Positions 51,333-60,583 are shown, counted from the stretch's first letter. The stretch: 64,000 nucleotides of DNA from Parachlamydiales bacterium (GCA_020051075.1 JAGVJP010000041.1:24766-88765), one strand, 5' to 3'. Made by a program: numbers and translations. Notes: a model not told the origin generated them from the sequence alone.

Positions 51333-52328
51333 TTGACTTTCATAGATTCAAAAACAAATCGAGAAAACGATTTAATTCATTGGTTGCCAAAGTTTTGCGG
51401 ATTTTCCTTTCGCAAATTTTTCTCTATATTTTTGTTTGTATTTATCCTATCAGAATCGTTTCTAATGGGAAGGCCTGATATAACAACCGAAAAGGTGTCT
51501 TCAGCTTCAGAAGGGGAAGAGGAGCAGGATCCATTTATAGATTTTTTCTATGAAACTGTTCTAACAACAATAAATTGCTCTGAAGTTGAAGGCCTTAAAT
51601 CGGAACAGTTTGAAGCGATGAGGCCGGATTTAATCCGTTATTGGACTGAGGTCGTCGATGCTGGATTGATCATCGATGAAGGCTCGGACGAGAAATTTAG
51701 AGCTTGCTTCGTTACCCTACAAGGGGTCATTGAACATGTGCTCGCGCACGAATTAGGCAAGAGCCTCACTTCTTTGATCGCTGTCATCCATACCCCGCAA
51801 CCAGCGACGCCTGTATGCACAAAAGGGGAAGTTTCCCCAGAATTGGTTGATCGTTCTGTCGTTGAAGACCCTTTGCGTGCATCGACAATAAAATCTCGAG
51901 CTGCCACTATTAGATTTTTTCTAGAGCGAGGTGGAAATCTATATGTCGTTTATCCTAAAGGAGGCAAAGAACTCCGAACGGCTGAACAACAAAAAATATA
52001 CGAAGAAGAGCTCCAACGTTATCCCACCCGTTTATTCGACTGTGAATTAGATCGGGGACCATTTTCTGTTGCTGAGAGCGATCTGATCGGAGCCTTTTAT
52101 TTGTTCGAACATGGAGACAGACAATATGCCTTTGCTATCCAGGTGACGCAGGCTAACGACATCCGCAAGCAAGGCCGATATGCTTTATGGTTTGGACCGC
52201 TTACACACCCAGAGATTAGAGAAAGGATTGAAACGATCAATCGAGAAGTCTTGGTTCACACCAAAAGAGATATATTGAGTAGACGTTCAAGGCAGGGCGA
52301 GATTTTTAGTGCTTCTTTAAAGGCTTGA
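51333..52328 (+). CDS. Unknown protein with N-terminal membrane segment
   Basis: About 331 residues if it starts at TTG 51333, which has GGAGG six bases ahead; the next ATG (51465) would remove the membrane segment (FFSIFLFVFILSESFLM). The rest is soluble and mixed alpha/beta with RFFLERGGNLYVVYPKGG and a conserved-looking GAFYLFEHGDRQYAFAIQ region near residue 255. I recognise no family. The last 73 bases overlap the methyltransferase gene on the other strand. Confidence 0.7.
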   Translation: MTFIDSKTNRENDLIHWLPKFCGFSFRKFFSIFLFVFILSESFLMGRPDITTEKVSSASEGEEEQDPFIDFFYETVLTTINCSEVEGLKSEQFEAMRPDLIRYWTEVVDAGLIIDEGSDEKFRACFVTLQGVIEHVLAHELGKSLTSLIAVIHTPQPATPVCTKGEVSPELVDRSVVEDPLRASTIKSRAATIRFFLERGGNLYVVYPKGGKELRTAEQQKIYEEELQRYPTRLFDCELDRGPFSVAESDLIGAFYLFEHGDRQYAFAIQVTQANDIRKQGRYALWFGPLTHPEIRERIETINREVLVHTKRDILSRRSRQGEIFSASLKA

Positions 52329-53425
52329 TAACATTGCAAGGGGATTGGCGACTGAATCGGTTTCAATCGTTTATGCGCTCGTATGAGCAGGTTCTTCGGA
52401 GTGTGTTCCACATCAATAAATTCCAGCACTTGGACCTCATAATCCATGATCTCTAGCAGCTGTGCCCGCGCCGCGTCTGTTGCCAGAGAGGCAAAGCGCT
52501 CTTTTAATATCCCATGCTTCAACAATGGCTGTAAAGCATCATTTTGAACTTGAGAATACAGCTCGTGTTGGCAGCATGGAACTGAGAGGATCACTCGTGC
52601 TTTCCATCGCACAGCTTTTTCAAGGGCGGCATCGGTGGCAGTGTCACACGCATGGAGCGAGATCATGAGATCGACGTTGCTTTCAGGATGATAATGACCG
52701 ATGTCTCCAGGGATGAAAAAGAGATTGCGATCATAGCCTAATTCCTTAGCCAGCTTCTGGCAATCACTAATCACCTGCTCCTTTAGGTCTACACCCGTTA
52801 ACACAATCTGGAGCTTTTTGACCTCCTGTAAAAAGTGATAAACAGCGAATGTGAGATAAGCTTTTCCACATCCAAAATCAACAATACGGATGACTTGATC
52901 TTTCTCTAACTGGGGAAGGATGTCGTCGATAATTTCGAGGAAACGGTTGATCTGTCGGAACTTATCCATTTTCGAAGGAATCACTTTTCCTTTAGGGGTC
53001 ATAATCCCTAAGTGAATGAGAAAAGGAATCTCTTCTCCTTCTTTCAATAGATAATTTTTTTTACGGTTATGTTCGAGACTCTGTGCCTCTTTAGTAGGGG
53101 AGTGCTTCAAAATTGTGATGAGTCTTTTTCTGTTCACTAATATCTGGTAATCTGCTTGAGAAGAATATAGGCAGGTCTGCTTAAAGCGTGGGATCACCTC
53201 AAGCAGTCTTGTGAGGCAGTCGTTCTTTGATAAGTTGCGGTGAAAGACCTGTTCTCCAGAATGCTCTTCAAATTGGTAAAGTAGAATTCCTTTTTGCTTG
53301 ACCGGTCTGACGACGATCTTTGAAGGGGATGATTTCTCAAAGGGAGCGCTTAAAGTTCCTGATATCAGTTCTTCCTTTTCGAGAAGTAAATCGATTAACT
53401 CTTCCAACGTGATTCGTTCAGCCAT
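52256..53425 (-). CDS. SAM-dependent methyltransferase (METTL25/Methyltransf_32-like)
   Basis: 389 residues from ATG 53425, five bases after the transaldolase stop; an overlapping longer frame exists. The C-terminal half has IRIVDFGCGKAYLTFAVYHFL (motif I, in part VDFGCGKAYLTFA), LTGVDLKEQVI (motif II), LMISLHACDTATDAALEKA and SVPCCQHEL, a set shared with METTL25/RRNAD1-type enzymes. The N-terminal 170 residues have no named fold. Substrate, possibly RNA or protein, is unknown. It is cotranscribed with the transaldolase and overlaps the 51333 gene by 73 bases tail to tail. Confidence 0.85.
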   Translation of the reverse strand: MAERITLEELIDLLLEKEELISGTLSAPFEKSSPSKIVVRPVKQKGILLYQFEEHSGEQVFHRNLSKNDCLTRLLEVIPRFKQTCLYSSQADYQILVNRKRLITILKHSPTKEAQSLEHNRKKNYLLKEGEEIPFLIHLGIMTPKGKVIPSKMDKFRQINRFLEIIDDILPQLEKDQVIRIVDFGCGKAYLTFAVYHFLQEVKKLQIVLTGVDLKEQVISDCQKLAKELGYDRNLFFIPGDIGHYHPESNVDLMISLHACDTATDAALEKAVRWKARVILSVPCCQHELYSQVQNDALQPLLKHGILKERFASLATDAARAQLLEIMDYEVQVLEFIDVEHTPKNLLIRAHKRLKPIQSPIPLQCYQAFKEALKISPCLERLLNISLLV

Positions 53426-53430
53426 TAGGA

Positions 53431-54108
53431 TTAGCGCCTGACTTTTTCTGAGAATAGCCCATGATGATCTATCTTTTTCCAATCCTCAGCAAAAGCTTCA
53501 TTGCGCTCGTTGGTATAAGGGTCTGTGTTCATTAATTCTTGAAATAGCGGTTCCTTGAGGGTGACACCATAAATTCCAGTTTCTGCACACTTCAACACAT
53601 GTTCAATCGACTGCAGGGAAGCGCCTAATATCTTTGTGCTGAGGCGATAGTTGTTAAAGATTTTAACACAGCTTTGGAGCATCTCCCAGGGATTAAATCC
53701 AGCTTTTTCGATAGCTCCTAGATAGGGAGCAACATAGCGTGCACCCGCTAATGCGGCCATTAGGGCTTGATGGGGATGAATGATGATCGTTGCCATTGTA
53801 GGAATTCCCTGTCTCGAGAGGCTGTGCAAGGCATCAAGACCTTCTTTTGTCATGGGCACCTTGATGATGATCCGATTTGAAATGGCGTAAAGGTTCTGTC
53901 CTTGCTGCACCATCTCCGCAGCCTCAGGGGCGCATACTTGTGCAGTGACAGGACCTTCTTGATAATGGAGAAGGGCTTCTAAGATCTCTTCGTAACCGAG
54001 AGACTGCTGAGCAATCAGGGATGGATTTGTCGTCACGCCTGAGAGAAAGCCTAGCCTTTTGACCAGCTTGACAGCTTGGATATTCACTGAATCTAACCAA
54101 ATTTCCAT
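53431..54108 (-). CDS. talC: Transaldolase / fructose-6-phosphate aldolase (TalC-type)
   Basis: 225 residues of the short transaldolase group. LDSVNIQAVKLV at the start, GVTTNPSLIAQ (near residue 24) and the Schiff-base lysine in RIIIKVPMTKEGL are intact, as is APYLGAIEKAG. The activity is interconversion in the pentose phosphate pathway or fructose-6-phosphate cleavage; sequence alone does not separate the two. ATG 54108 follows GAGGAC. It heads a two-gene unit with the methyltransferase. Confidence 0.9.
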   Translation of the reverse strand: MEIWLDSVNIQAVKLVKRLGFLSGVTTNPSLIAQQSLGYEEILEALLHYQEGPVTAQVCAPEAAEMVQQGQNLYAISNRIIIKVPMTKEGLDALHSLSRQGIPTMATIIIHPHQALMAALAGARYVAPYLGAIEKAGFNPWEMLQSCVKIFNNYRLSTKILGASLQSIEHVLKCAETGIYGVTLKEPLFQELMNTDPYTNERNEAFAEDWKKIDHHGLFSEKVRR

Positions 54109-54180
54109 TGTATTGTCCTCTTTCTTATAAGAACGAAAACAACTATTCTAATGCCTGATTCCATAAATCACTATGATTAT

Positions 54181-54639
54181 TTAACACCTTTTTCCTTTAT
54201 GTTTCTGCGACTCAGGGATCGTCAATTGTGTAACAGCTCCCAACTGCGGTAATGGAGCATTTTTAATTCTGCGAATTGTTTCGATGTTTTGGGGAATTTT
54301 TAACCAGTCAGCGATATCCGTGGGGACGCGAATTTGCTTTGTTGGCGTTTTAGTTGTTCCTATAGGTCTACCAGCTCCAATTCGAGCACCTCCATGACCC
54401 TTAGTTTCTTTTTCTACTAAAGGGTTTAGATTGTTGTTTAATCGCTCCGAAATGAACTCCTTTAAATGAAGAGGGTAATTTGCAATCACTGCTTCAGGAG
54501 TAGCGTTTGCATAGCCCACGGGATAAAGAGGATGTTCAAAAACCCAAGCACTGACTTCTTCGTCATACCATGGAACAATTTCTCCTATTTCCTTTAAAGC
54601 TAATTTTAAGTGTTGCTCTATTTCTTTTTTGGTGGCCAT
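54181..54639 (-). CDS. HicB-like antitoxin with GAGRP DNA-binding motif
   Basis: 152 residues. The N-terminal half has the HicB-type layout, WYDEEVSAWVFEHPLYP then ANATPEAVIANYPLHLKEFI. The C-terminal half holds HGGARIGAGRPIG and KQIRVPTDIADWL, a basic motif found in small antitoxin or plasmid-type DNA-binding proteins. The ATG at 54639 overlaps the end of the smaller upstream gene by 22 bases, as is usual for toxin-antitoxin pairs, and it should repress its own operon. Confidence 0.6.
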   Translation of the reverse strand: MATKKEIEQHLKLALKEIGEIVPWYDEEVSAWVFEHPLYPVGYANATPEAVIANYPLHLKEFISERLNNNLNPLVEKETKGHGGARIGAGRPIGTTKTPTKQIRVPTDIADWLKIPQNIETIRRIKNAPLPQLGAVTQLTIPESQKHKGKRC

Positions 54640-54854
54640 TTCAATCCCCTCTTCTTACAAATTCTTTCAGTTTGTTGTACACTATAAGCGACAATCTCTT
54701 CTTTAGTTTTTTTGCCATGAGAGATGATGATCGTACAAAGGAAAGACCCATGTTCGTCGTAGAGTTTCCAATCAATCCCTCCTTTTTCTAAGGACCATCC
54801 GATTATTTTGATGTATTGTCTATACCTTGCTGTAGATAATGGTTTGTATGACAT
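54618..54854 (-). CDS. HicA-like small toxin candidate
   Basis: 78 residues, basic. SLEKGGIDWKLYDEHGSFLC, then IIISHGKK with a single candidate catalytic His, then a helical end (RICKKRGLKWPPKKK) fit the size and order of HicA mRNA interferases, but the usual GSHhxF element is replaced by DWKLYDEHG. ATG 54854 follows AGGATAGGA. Overlap with the HicB-like gene downstream supports a toxin-antitoxin pair. Confidence 0.5.
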   Translation of the reverse strand: MSYKPLSTARYRQYIKIIGWSLEKGGIDWKLYDEHGSFLCTIIISHGKKTKEEIVAYSVQQTERICKKRGLKWPPKKK

Positions 54855-55067
54855 TCCTATCCTTCAATTTTCATTTTAGATTATTTGGTGTAAAAAATCA
54901 AGGTTAATCGAAATTTTACAGAATATATTTTTATCACATTTTTATAATTTAATAACAAATAAATTTATTTTTCTAAACTCTTATGTTTTCATTCAGACAA
55001 TTTCCTTGAATCTTAAGAGCGGTGAAGTGTATACCGACATCTAATCAAAATTGGTGAAAACAACAAA

Positions 55068-56093
55068 ATGACGCCGGCACCTATCTTAGAGGTGAAAGAT
55101 CTCACGACCAAGCTACAAATTGGAAACGATATCTGGACCCTTGTCGATAAACTCAATTTTTCTCTATACCAAGGTCAGACGCTGGCTATTGTCGGTGAAT
55201 CGGGCTGTGGGAAATCATTGACTGCTCTTTCCCTCATGAGGATTCTGCCGCGCCCGCCTGCTCTCCCTTCGACTGGACAAGTTCTCTATCAAGGAAGGAA
55301 TTTGTTGGAGATCAAAGAGAAAGAGATGAGGGGCATTCGAGGGGCGAAAATCTCCATGATCTTTCAAGATCCGATGAGTTCTTTAAACCCCGTTTTCACC
55401 ATCGGCGATCAGTTGATGGAGGTCGCTGCCCTTCACCTTGGCTTATACGGTGAAGAGGCATGGGATCATGCGAGGAAAGCTTTAGAATCTGTCGGGATCT
55501 CCTCTGTCGAAGAAAGGTTATCATCTTATCCGCATCAACTCTCAGGAGGTTTGAAGCAGAGAGTCATGATCGCTATGGCGCTGATGTGCAAACCAGATAT
55601 CCTCATCGCCGATGAGCCGACGACAGCTTTAGATGTCACGATTCAAGCTCAGGTCTTAGAGCTCATCCGCACCCTTCAAAGAGAGACTGGTATGGCACTC
55701 CTCCTCATCACCCATGACATGGGTGTTGTTGCTGAAATGGCGGATGATGTCATCGTGATGTATATGGCGCAAGGGATAGAATGCGGACACGTAGAAGACA
55801 TCTTCTATCATCGCGCCCATCCCTATACAATGGGTCTTTTTCAATCGCGACCTTCGCTTGAACATCGAAAAGATAAGCTGATACCTATTCCAGGGCATGT
55901 TCCGTCATTCAAACACATTCCAAATGGGTGTCGATTTCATCCACGCTGCCCCTGGGCGATGGAGAAATGCCGCCATGACGCAATCCCTTTCTTCTCTGTT
56001 CAAGGGGATGATCACGTTGCAAGATGCGTACTCTATGATGGGACGGTTGAAAGCATGGAAAAACTTCGTTTACTCGATAGCGAGGCAAGATGA
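55068..56093 (+). CDS. dppD: Dipeptide/oligopeptide ABC transporter ATPase DppD
   Basis: 341 residues. Walker A GESGCGKS, signature LSGGLKQRVMIAMAL, Walker B ILIADEPTTALD and the H-loop LLITHDMG are complete. The C-terminal oligopeptide-transporter extension (PGHVPSFKHIPNGCRFHPRCPWAMEKC, in part NGCRFHPRCPWA) is present, whose Cys set can hold an iron-sulfur cluster in some homologues. Chlamydia has the same dppD-dppF order. The permeases and binding protein are not in this window. Its stop overlaps the dppF ATG by four bases. Confidence 0.94.
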   Translation: MTPAPILEVKDLTTKLQIGNDIWTLVDKLNFSLYQGQTLAIVGESGCGKSLTALSLMRILPRPPALPSTGQVLYQGRNLLEIKEKEMRGIRGAKISMIFQDPMSSLNPVFTIGDQLMEVAALHLGLYGEEAWDHARKALESVGISSVEERLSSYPHQLSGGLKQRVMIAMALMCKPDILIADEPTTALDVTIQAQVLELIRTLQRETGMALLLITHDMGVVAEMADDVIVMYMAQGIECGHVEDIFYHRAHPYTMGLFQSRPSLEHRKDKLIPIPGHVPSFKHIPNGCRFHPRCPWAMEKCRHDAIPFFSVQGDDHVARCVLYDGTVESMEKLRLLDSEAR

Positions 56094-56905
56094 AGGTTCC
56101 GGTTCTGCAGGTCAAAGGACTTAAAAAATATTTTCCAGTGCTGTCAGGGCTATTCCGCAAACATGTTGGAGATATCAAAGCGGTCGATGGGATCGATTTC
56201 ACAATCCATTCTGGAAAAGTGTTGGGAATGGTTGGAGAATCTGGATCAGGGAAAAGCACGGCTGCCCGGACAGCCATACGACTCATTGAACCTACTGAAG
56301 GAGAAAGCCTATTTGAAGGAGAGTCGCTGTTTTTGCTTCCTCCGTCCCAGATGAAGCGATTAAGGAAGGATATTCAAATTGTCTTCCAAGATCCCTATGC
56401 TTCTCTAAATCCGCGCAAATCGATTCGGGAAAATATGGGGGATGCTCTTCTATTCCATGGGGTAGTAGAAACAAGAGATGAACAAACAGAATGCGTTGCA
56501 CAGACTCTTCGGCAAGTTGGCCTCTCTCCCGATGTGATGAGCCGCTACCCCCATGAATTTTCTGGGGGACAGCAGCAGAGAATCTGTATTGGAAGGGCGA
56601 TTGCGTTGCGGCCTAAACTTGTCGTCTGCGATGAAGCCGTCTCTGCTTTAGATGTATCGATACAAGCGCAGATTCTCAACTTGTTGTCTGAACTAAAAGA
56701 GCAGTTGAACTTGAGTTATCTGTTTATCTCACATGATTTATCAGTCATCAGGCATATTTCAGATGATATTGTGGTGTTATATCGGGGTAAAATCGTCGAA
56801 AGTAAGTCGACAGAAGCCCTTTTTGAAGACCCTTCAGATCAATATACAAAAACGCTTTTGAGTGCTATTCCTCGTTTACAGCCTCGCCGCAAGCGGATGA
56901 CTTGA
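56090..56905 (+). CDS. dppF: Dipeptide/oligopeptide ABC transporter ATPase DppF
   Basis: 271 residues with Walker A GESGSGKST, signature FSGGQQQRICIGRAI, Walker B LVVCDEAVSALD and H-loop FISHDLSVI. It is shorter than E. coli DppF and lacks the C-terminal CxxxC extension, which suits a partner-dependent subunit or a trimmed end. The last 41 bases overlap the 3' end of rpoN on the opposite strand. It powers peptide import with DppD. Confidence 0.93.
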   Translation: MKVPVLQVKGLKKYFPVLSGLFRKHVGDIKAVDGIDFTIHSGKVLGMVGESGSGKSTAARTAIRLIEPTEGESLFEGESLFLLPPSQMKRLRKDIQIVFQDPYASLNPRKSIRENMGDALLFHGVVETRDEQTECVAQTLRQVGLSPDVMSRYPHEFSGGQQQRICIGRAIALRPKLVVCDEAVSALDVSIQAQILNLLSELKEQLNLSYLFISHDLSVIRHISDDIVVLYRGKIVESKSTEALFEDPSDQYTKTLLSAIPRLQPRRKRMT

Positions 56906-58385
56906 ACTTTCTTCTCTGTTGCGTGTTGCCGATGTTAAATAGTGAACGGTACTTTGCCACTGTCCGCCTTGCACAGGGAATCCCTTGCTCCTTGAGAAGA
57001 ACCGATATTTTCTCATCAGAAATTGGATGGCTCTTATCCTCCTTTTCGATCAGGGTGAGCATCGCTTCTTTAACAGTCGTCGTAGAGAGGTCTTCTCCTT
57101 CATCTGAGACATATTTGCCGGTAAAAAAGGTTCGGAGAGGATGAATGCCACGCGGACTAAAGATATATTTATTTGAAACTGTCCGAACAATGGTCGATTC
57201 ATTTAGATTAAGTTCTTCAGCGACTGTTTTCATTGTAAGAGGGGTCAGCAATCCATTTGGATTTGTAAAAAAATGGTATTGTTTGACTGCTAATACCTGC
57301 GCAATCCTCTCCAAAGTCGAAAAACGTTGTTGAATATTCCGCATGAGCCAACGAGCAGACAGCAAGTGTTGTTTGATGAAGTGCTTAGTTTCTGATGTCG
57401 TTGCCGGATCGTCGAGAAGTTTTAAATAGCGTCTGTTAATCTTTAAGAGAGGGAAATAGTCTCTTTCAATATCGACAACAAGAGTTTCTTCCTCCTGCCG
57501 CAATGTCACGTCGGGAATGACAGCTAAGTTTGGGATCTTTGAATAATGAGTCCCTGGATGCAGATCTAACTTCGAAATATCGTGATCTAAAGCTTGTTGA
57601 ATATCTTCATAAGAACATTTTAGTTGTTTTTGTATAACAGGGATCTGATTGTGGATTAACTGTTCGTAATAATCTCTGATGATTGTATAGGCTAATGTCC
57701 CTTCTTTTTTCGCTGTGAGGAGCTGAATTAACAGGGTTTCTTGAATCGAAGAAGCTCCAACTCCTAAAGGTTCAAATGTTTGAATCTCTTTCAAAACTTC
57801 TTCGGTAAGTGCTTTGTCCAATTGATGGAATTGACAAATTTCATCTAAAGAGCCCTTGAAGAAGCCATTCTCATCGATATAACCGATCAGTATCTCTGCA
57901 ATCAACCGCTCAGATTCTTGTTCGAACGAGAGATGGATCTGCTCCATGAGTTTTTCATACAGACTTGGTTCTGCATAGATAGATTGCTCTAGGTATGTTT
58001 TATATTTAGCTTCTTCAGCAGTGGGGTTTCGTTCATATTCGGTCTGGGAAAAGTGGTCACGTAGATCCTCATCCAGCTGAGACAGAATCAGTAGATCTTT
58101 ATCATCGATCGAGACCTCTTTTTCAAACTGTTCTTCGCTATCCATTTTGGGAGCATCGACCTCATCAGACTCTTCTATCTCTTCTTCGCCGACACTAATC
58201 TCAAGCAAGGGGTTTAGGACCACCTGCTCTTCAATATAGAGTTCCAACTCTTGTAATGGCAGCTGTAATAGCTTGAGTGCTTGCTGCATCTGTGCAGACA
58301 TCATCAACGTTTGCGTGACATTGATCTGCTGCTGCTGGCCAGCTTTCATTAACAGAGAGAGTGAATTTAATGTTTTTGCATTCAA
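56865..58385 (-). CDS. rpoN: RNA polymerase sigma-54 factor
   Basis: 506 residues. Region I is glutamine/leucine-rich (MMSAQMQQALKLLQLPLQELE) and region II acidic. Region III carries the core-binding and helix-turn-helix parts (ESTIVRTVSNKYIFSPRGIHPLR) and the RpoN box as ARRTVAKYR near residue 480. A TTG at 58385 is likely the start, with AAGGGGG upstream. Sigma-54 is retained in chlamydiae and needs an AAA+ activator (AtoC-like) encoded elsewhere; no -24/-12 promoter was identified here. The tail overlaps dppF. Confidence 0.94.
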   Translation of the reverse strand: MNAKTLNSLSLLMKAGQQQQINVTQTLMMSAQMQQALKLLQLPLQELELYIEEQVVLNPLLEISVGEEEIEESDEVDAPKMDSEEQFEKEVSIDDKDLLILSQLDEDLRDHFSQTEYERNPTAEEAKYKTYLEQSIYAEPSLYEKLMEQIHLSFEQESERLIAEILIGYIDENGFFKGSLDEICQFHQLDKALTEEVLKEIQTFEPLGVGASSIQETLLIQLLTAKKEGTLAYTIIRDYYEQLIHNQIPVIQKQLKCSYEDIQQALDHDISKLDLHPGTHYSKIPNLAVIPDVTLRQEEETLVVDIERDYFPLLKINRRYLKLLDDPATTSETKHFIKQHLLSARWLMRNIQQRFSTLERIAQVLAVKQYHFFTNPNGLLTPLTMKTVAEELNLNESTIVRTVSNKYIFSPRGIHPLRTFFTGKYVSDEGEDLSTTTVKEAMLTLIEKEDKSHPISDEKISVLLKEQGIPCARRTVAKYRSLFNIGNTQQRRKFKSSACGEAVNEE

Positions 58386-58549
58386 AAGGGCCCCCTTTCA
58401 TTTATGGCACTGCATTTCTTGTTGAATTGCTGGTTGAATTGCCCATTTGGCATCTCTTCTTGACAATAAAAAAAATCTAATGAAAAAGGAAGTTATAAGT
58501 TTAAAATTTTTACTAGCCTGTTTTTTTGAGTTATACTAAGGAGATGATC

Positions 58550-59092
58550 ATGTTAAGAGTTTCCAAAATTGCTTTTTTTGCTTTGGCTCTGAATGCAGTC
58601 GTTCTTTGTTTACCGGATCTTTCTGCAGCTTCGAGCAGTAGTACGAGTCGTATAGCACAGAGAAAAAACTATCGAGAAGCACAGGCTCCTTCCAAAACAA
58701 TAAAACCAACTCAACGACTCGATCTGGCAGAAGGGGAGGGACAGGCTAATTCAGGGAAAACGCCAGCGCAAAACAACTCTGCTAATAACTCCTTACAGCA
58801 GCGTTCACAGGAAGATCCTAACGACCGTCAAGAAGACCGGTATATTGCACAAGGTGAGACGCCTCGCGGCTACAGATATGATGGCGGCCAAAGACATAAT
58901 GACTGGGATAATCAACAAGATTGGCAATATTATCGCAAAGAATTTTATTCCGGAAAAACACAGCCTGAAGTCTATCGAGAGCGCCACCCTTATGGAGCGG
59001 GCGGGATCGGATATGACCCAGATCCCGACTACTTACGTATGCAGCGCATAGAGCGGGATTATTACAATCGCAATCGTGGAAATGTTCGTTAG
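58550..59092 (+). CDS. Exported Gln/Asn/Arg-rich protein
   Basis: 180 residues from ATG 58550 after AAGGAG. A signal peptide (MLRVSKIAFFALALNAVVL) is followed by a low-complexity mature part: Asn/Gln/Ser stretches (NNSANNSLQQRSQ), then Tyr/Asp/Arg-rich sequence (RGYRYDGGQRHNDWDNQQ). It looks disordered and surface or periplasmic. No family is recognised. Confidence 0.75.
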   Translation: MLRVSKIAFFALALNAVVLCLPDLSAASSSSTSRIAQRKNYREAQAPSKTIKPTQRLDLAEGEGQANSGKTPAQNNSANNSLQQRSQEDPNDRQEDRYIAQGETPRGYRYDGGQRHNDWDNQQDWQYYRKEFYSGKTQPEVYRERHPYGAGGIGYDPDPDYLRMQRIERDYYNRNRGNVR

Positions 59093-59137
59093 CAGATATT
59101 TTTGTACAGTGAAGGAATCAATGGATGAGCTTATTGT

Positions 59138-59179
59138 TTCCCAACATACTTTCGTTTTTTTGCCAAAGTATGTTGGGAA
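59138..59179 (+). terminator. Hairpin after the exported protein gene
   Basis: TTCCCAACATACTTT pairs perfectly with AAAGTATGTTGGGAA around a T-rich 12-base loop. It lies 46 bases after the stop. No T-run follows, so it may act as an mRNA-end structure rather than a classic terminator. Confidence 0.65.
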
Positions 59180-59315
59180 GAACCATGTAGATTGTGAAAT
59201 GTATTGATTTCTTTTTTGTTCACTAAATACCTTTAGGGTACTCTCAACGCCATAAGTTGTTTTTTTCTCTGGAGGAGCTTCTGCGCGTCTTGATAGAGCA
59301 ATTTGGGTAGCTATA

Positions 59316-59501
59316 TTAATTGTGGTGTGTCTCAGGAGCACTCGAACAACATGGCTGACCACTTGTAGCTACCTTTTCTTGTTCCCATACCCGTTGAATG
59401 GCATCACTAAAAGCCCTTAGTATGGGGGCTTTTTCATCATCTTTATACAATGAAATTTCAGCGGCTAGAGCCTTAGCAATGGCTTCTCTAGCTGAGTACA
59501 T
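59316..59501 (-). CDS. Small protein coupled to the ankyrin gene
   Basis: 61 residues from ATG 59501, which lies within the last codons of the ankyrin gene (14-base overlap). Helical first part (SAREAIAKALAAEISLY) and a Cys/His-ending tail (SGQPCCSSAPETHHN). A longer frame from 59564 is possible but lies wholly inside the neighbour. The overlap suggests translational coupling and a joint function. No family is recognised. Confidence 0.5.
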   Translation of the reverse strand: MYSAREAIAKALAAEISLYKDDEKAPILRAFSDAIQRVWEQEKVATSGQPCCSSAPETHHN

Positions 59502-60399
59502 TATCTTTATCAGAAGAAGATAAATAACGAATATATTCTGAATCAATGAGTACCGAAAGAACAATACTACTAAAATGTTGTTCTTCTTTTTCGTTTAATG
59601 AATTTTGAGTTTTCGTTAAGGTTATAGTTCTTTGAGCAATTGTATTAGATATCTCTTGAGCTTGTTGAATTAATTTTGGATATAATAAAGTAAGCACTTC
59701 GTTGTATCCTTCATGCCCACGAACTAAATCCAGAGCAGTATTTCCATTTTTATCTTTAAGAGTTAGGTCCGCGCCTTGTTCAACTAATAATTTGACAATA
59801 TCCGGCCTATTATTTGTAGCGGCGTGCATCAAAACCGTGGGTGTTGAAGAAGCAATTCTGACACTAGAATTGGGATTTGCACCTGCTTCAAGTAGAATTC
59901 TCACAGCTTCGGTTTGTCCTCCAATAACTGCCCAGCCTAATGGTTTTAAGTACCCCTCGCCCCCATCAAGATCCCATTTATGATGAATATAATGTTGGAT
60001 TTTTTCTATATTTCCGTTTTGAGCATATCTCTCAAGGTCGTCGTATGATTCAGTGAACTTTGACCAATGCACCCCTCCAGCTAAGCCTCGCGCAAATGCT
60101 GTTAACCGATAGTCACCATCACTCATTTGGCTCACGTTAAGAGAGTGACGCGTAAAATATTGTGCGGGGTCCACTATAGAAAAATCGGGTAAGGAATAAA
60201 ATAAATAACTTATTGGGATTCGTTCATTTGTTTTCTTAATTGCAATAACTTTATTCGAGTAAATTTCAATTCGATTTAGTTTTTCGAAAACACAACAATT
60301 TTGGGTAAAATTTGATTTATTAATAACAAACAATGGCTCGTCACCATTTGTCAGAAGATAATTTAATTCTACACTATATTGTGATACTCGTACCATCAT
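59488..60399 (-). CDS. Ankyrin-repeat protein
   Basis: 303 residues. The N-terminal 120 are unique. About three ankyrin repeats follow: residues about 148-180 (YLKPLGWAVIGGQTEAVRIL, LEAGANPNSS), 185-215 (TPTVLMHAATNNRPDIVKLL, VEQGADLT) and 219-240 (DKNGNTALDLVRGHEGY). The C-terminal part is helical. No signal peptide. Ankyrin proteins in intracellular bacteria are often secreted effectors; that is inference. ATG 60399 follows GGGGG. The region is AT-rich, unlike the core genes, suggesting acquired DNA. Confidence 0.85.
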   Translation of the reverse strand: MMVRVSQYSVELNYLLTNGDEPLFVINKSNFTQNCCVFEKLNRIEIYSNKVIAIKKTNERIPISYLFYSLPDFSIVDPAQYFTRHSLNVSQMSDGDYRLTAFARGLAGGVHWSKFTESYDDLERYAQNGNIEKIQHYIHHKWDLDGGEGYLKPLGWAVIGGQTEAVRILLEAGANPNSSVRIASSTPTVLMHAATNNRPDIVKLLVEQGADLTLKDKNGNTALDLVRGHEGYNEVLTLLYPKLIQQAQEISNTIAQRTITLTKTQNSLNEKEEQHFSSIVLSVLIDSEYIRYLSSSDKDNVLS

Positions 60400-60583
60400 A
60401 ACCCCCTGATTTTAATTTTTTTGAAATTAGTACTTGGACTAATTTCACTCGCTGAAAATCGCTAAATATGTTTATCTCTCCCCGAGAGAGAGATCATTCA
60501 ATCCAGCAGTTTCAATCAGCTGTAGAGTAGAATAAATATTTTTTTTTCTCAACTTAAATTGCAGAAATCCCAGGGTAATTGCA

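Noticed and set aside
51281..51478. 65-codon frame overlapping the start of the 51333 gene
   Set aside because: A different frame, no ribosome site and no sign of constraint. It is a shadow of the larger gene.
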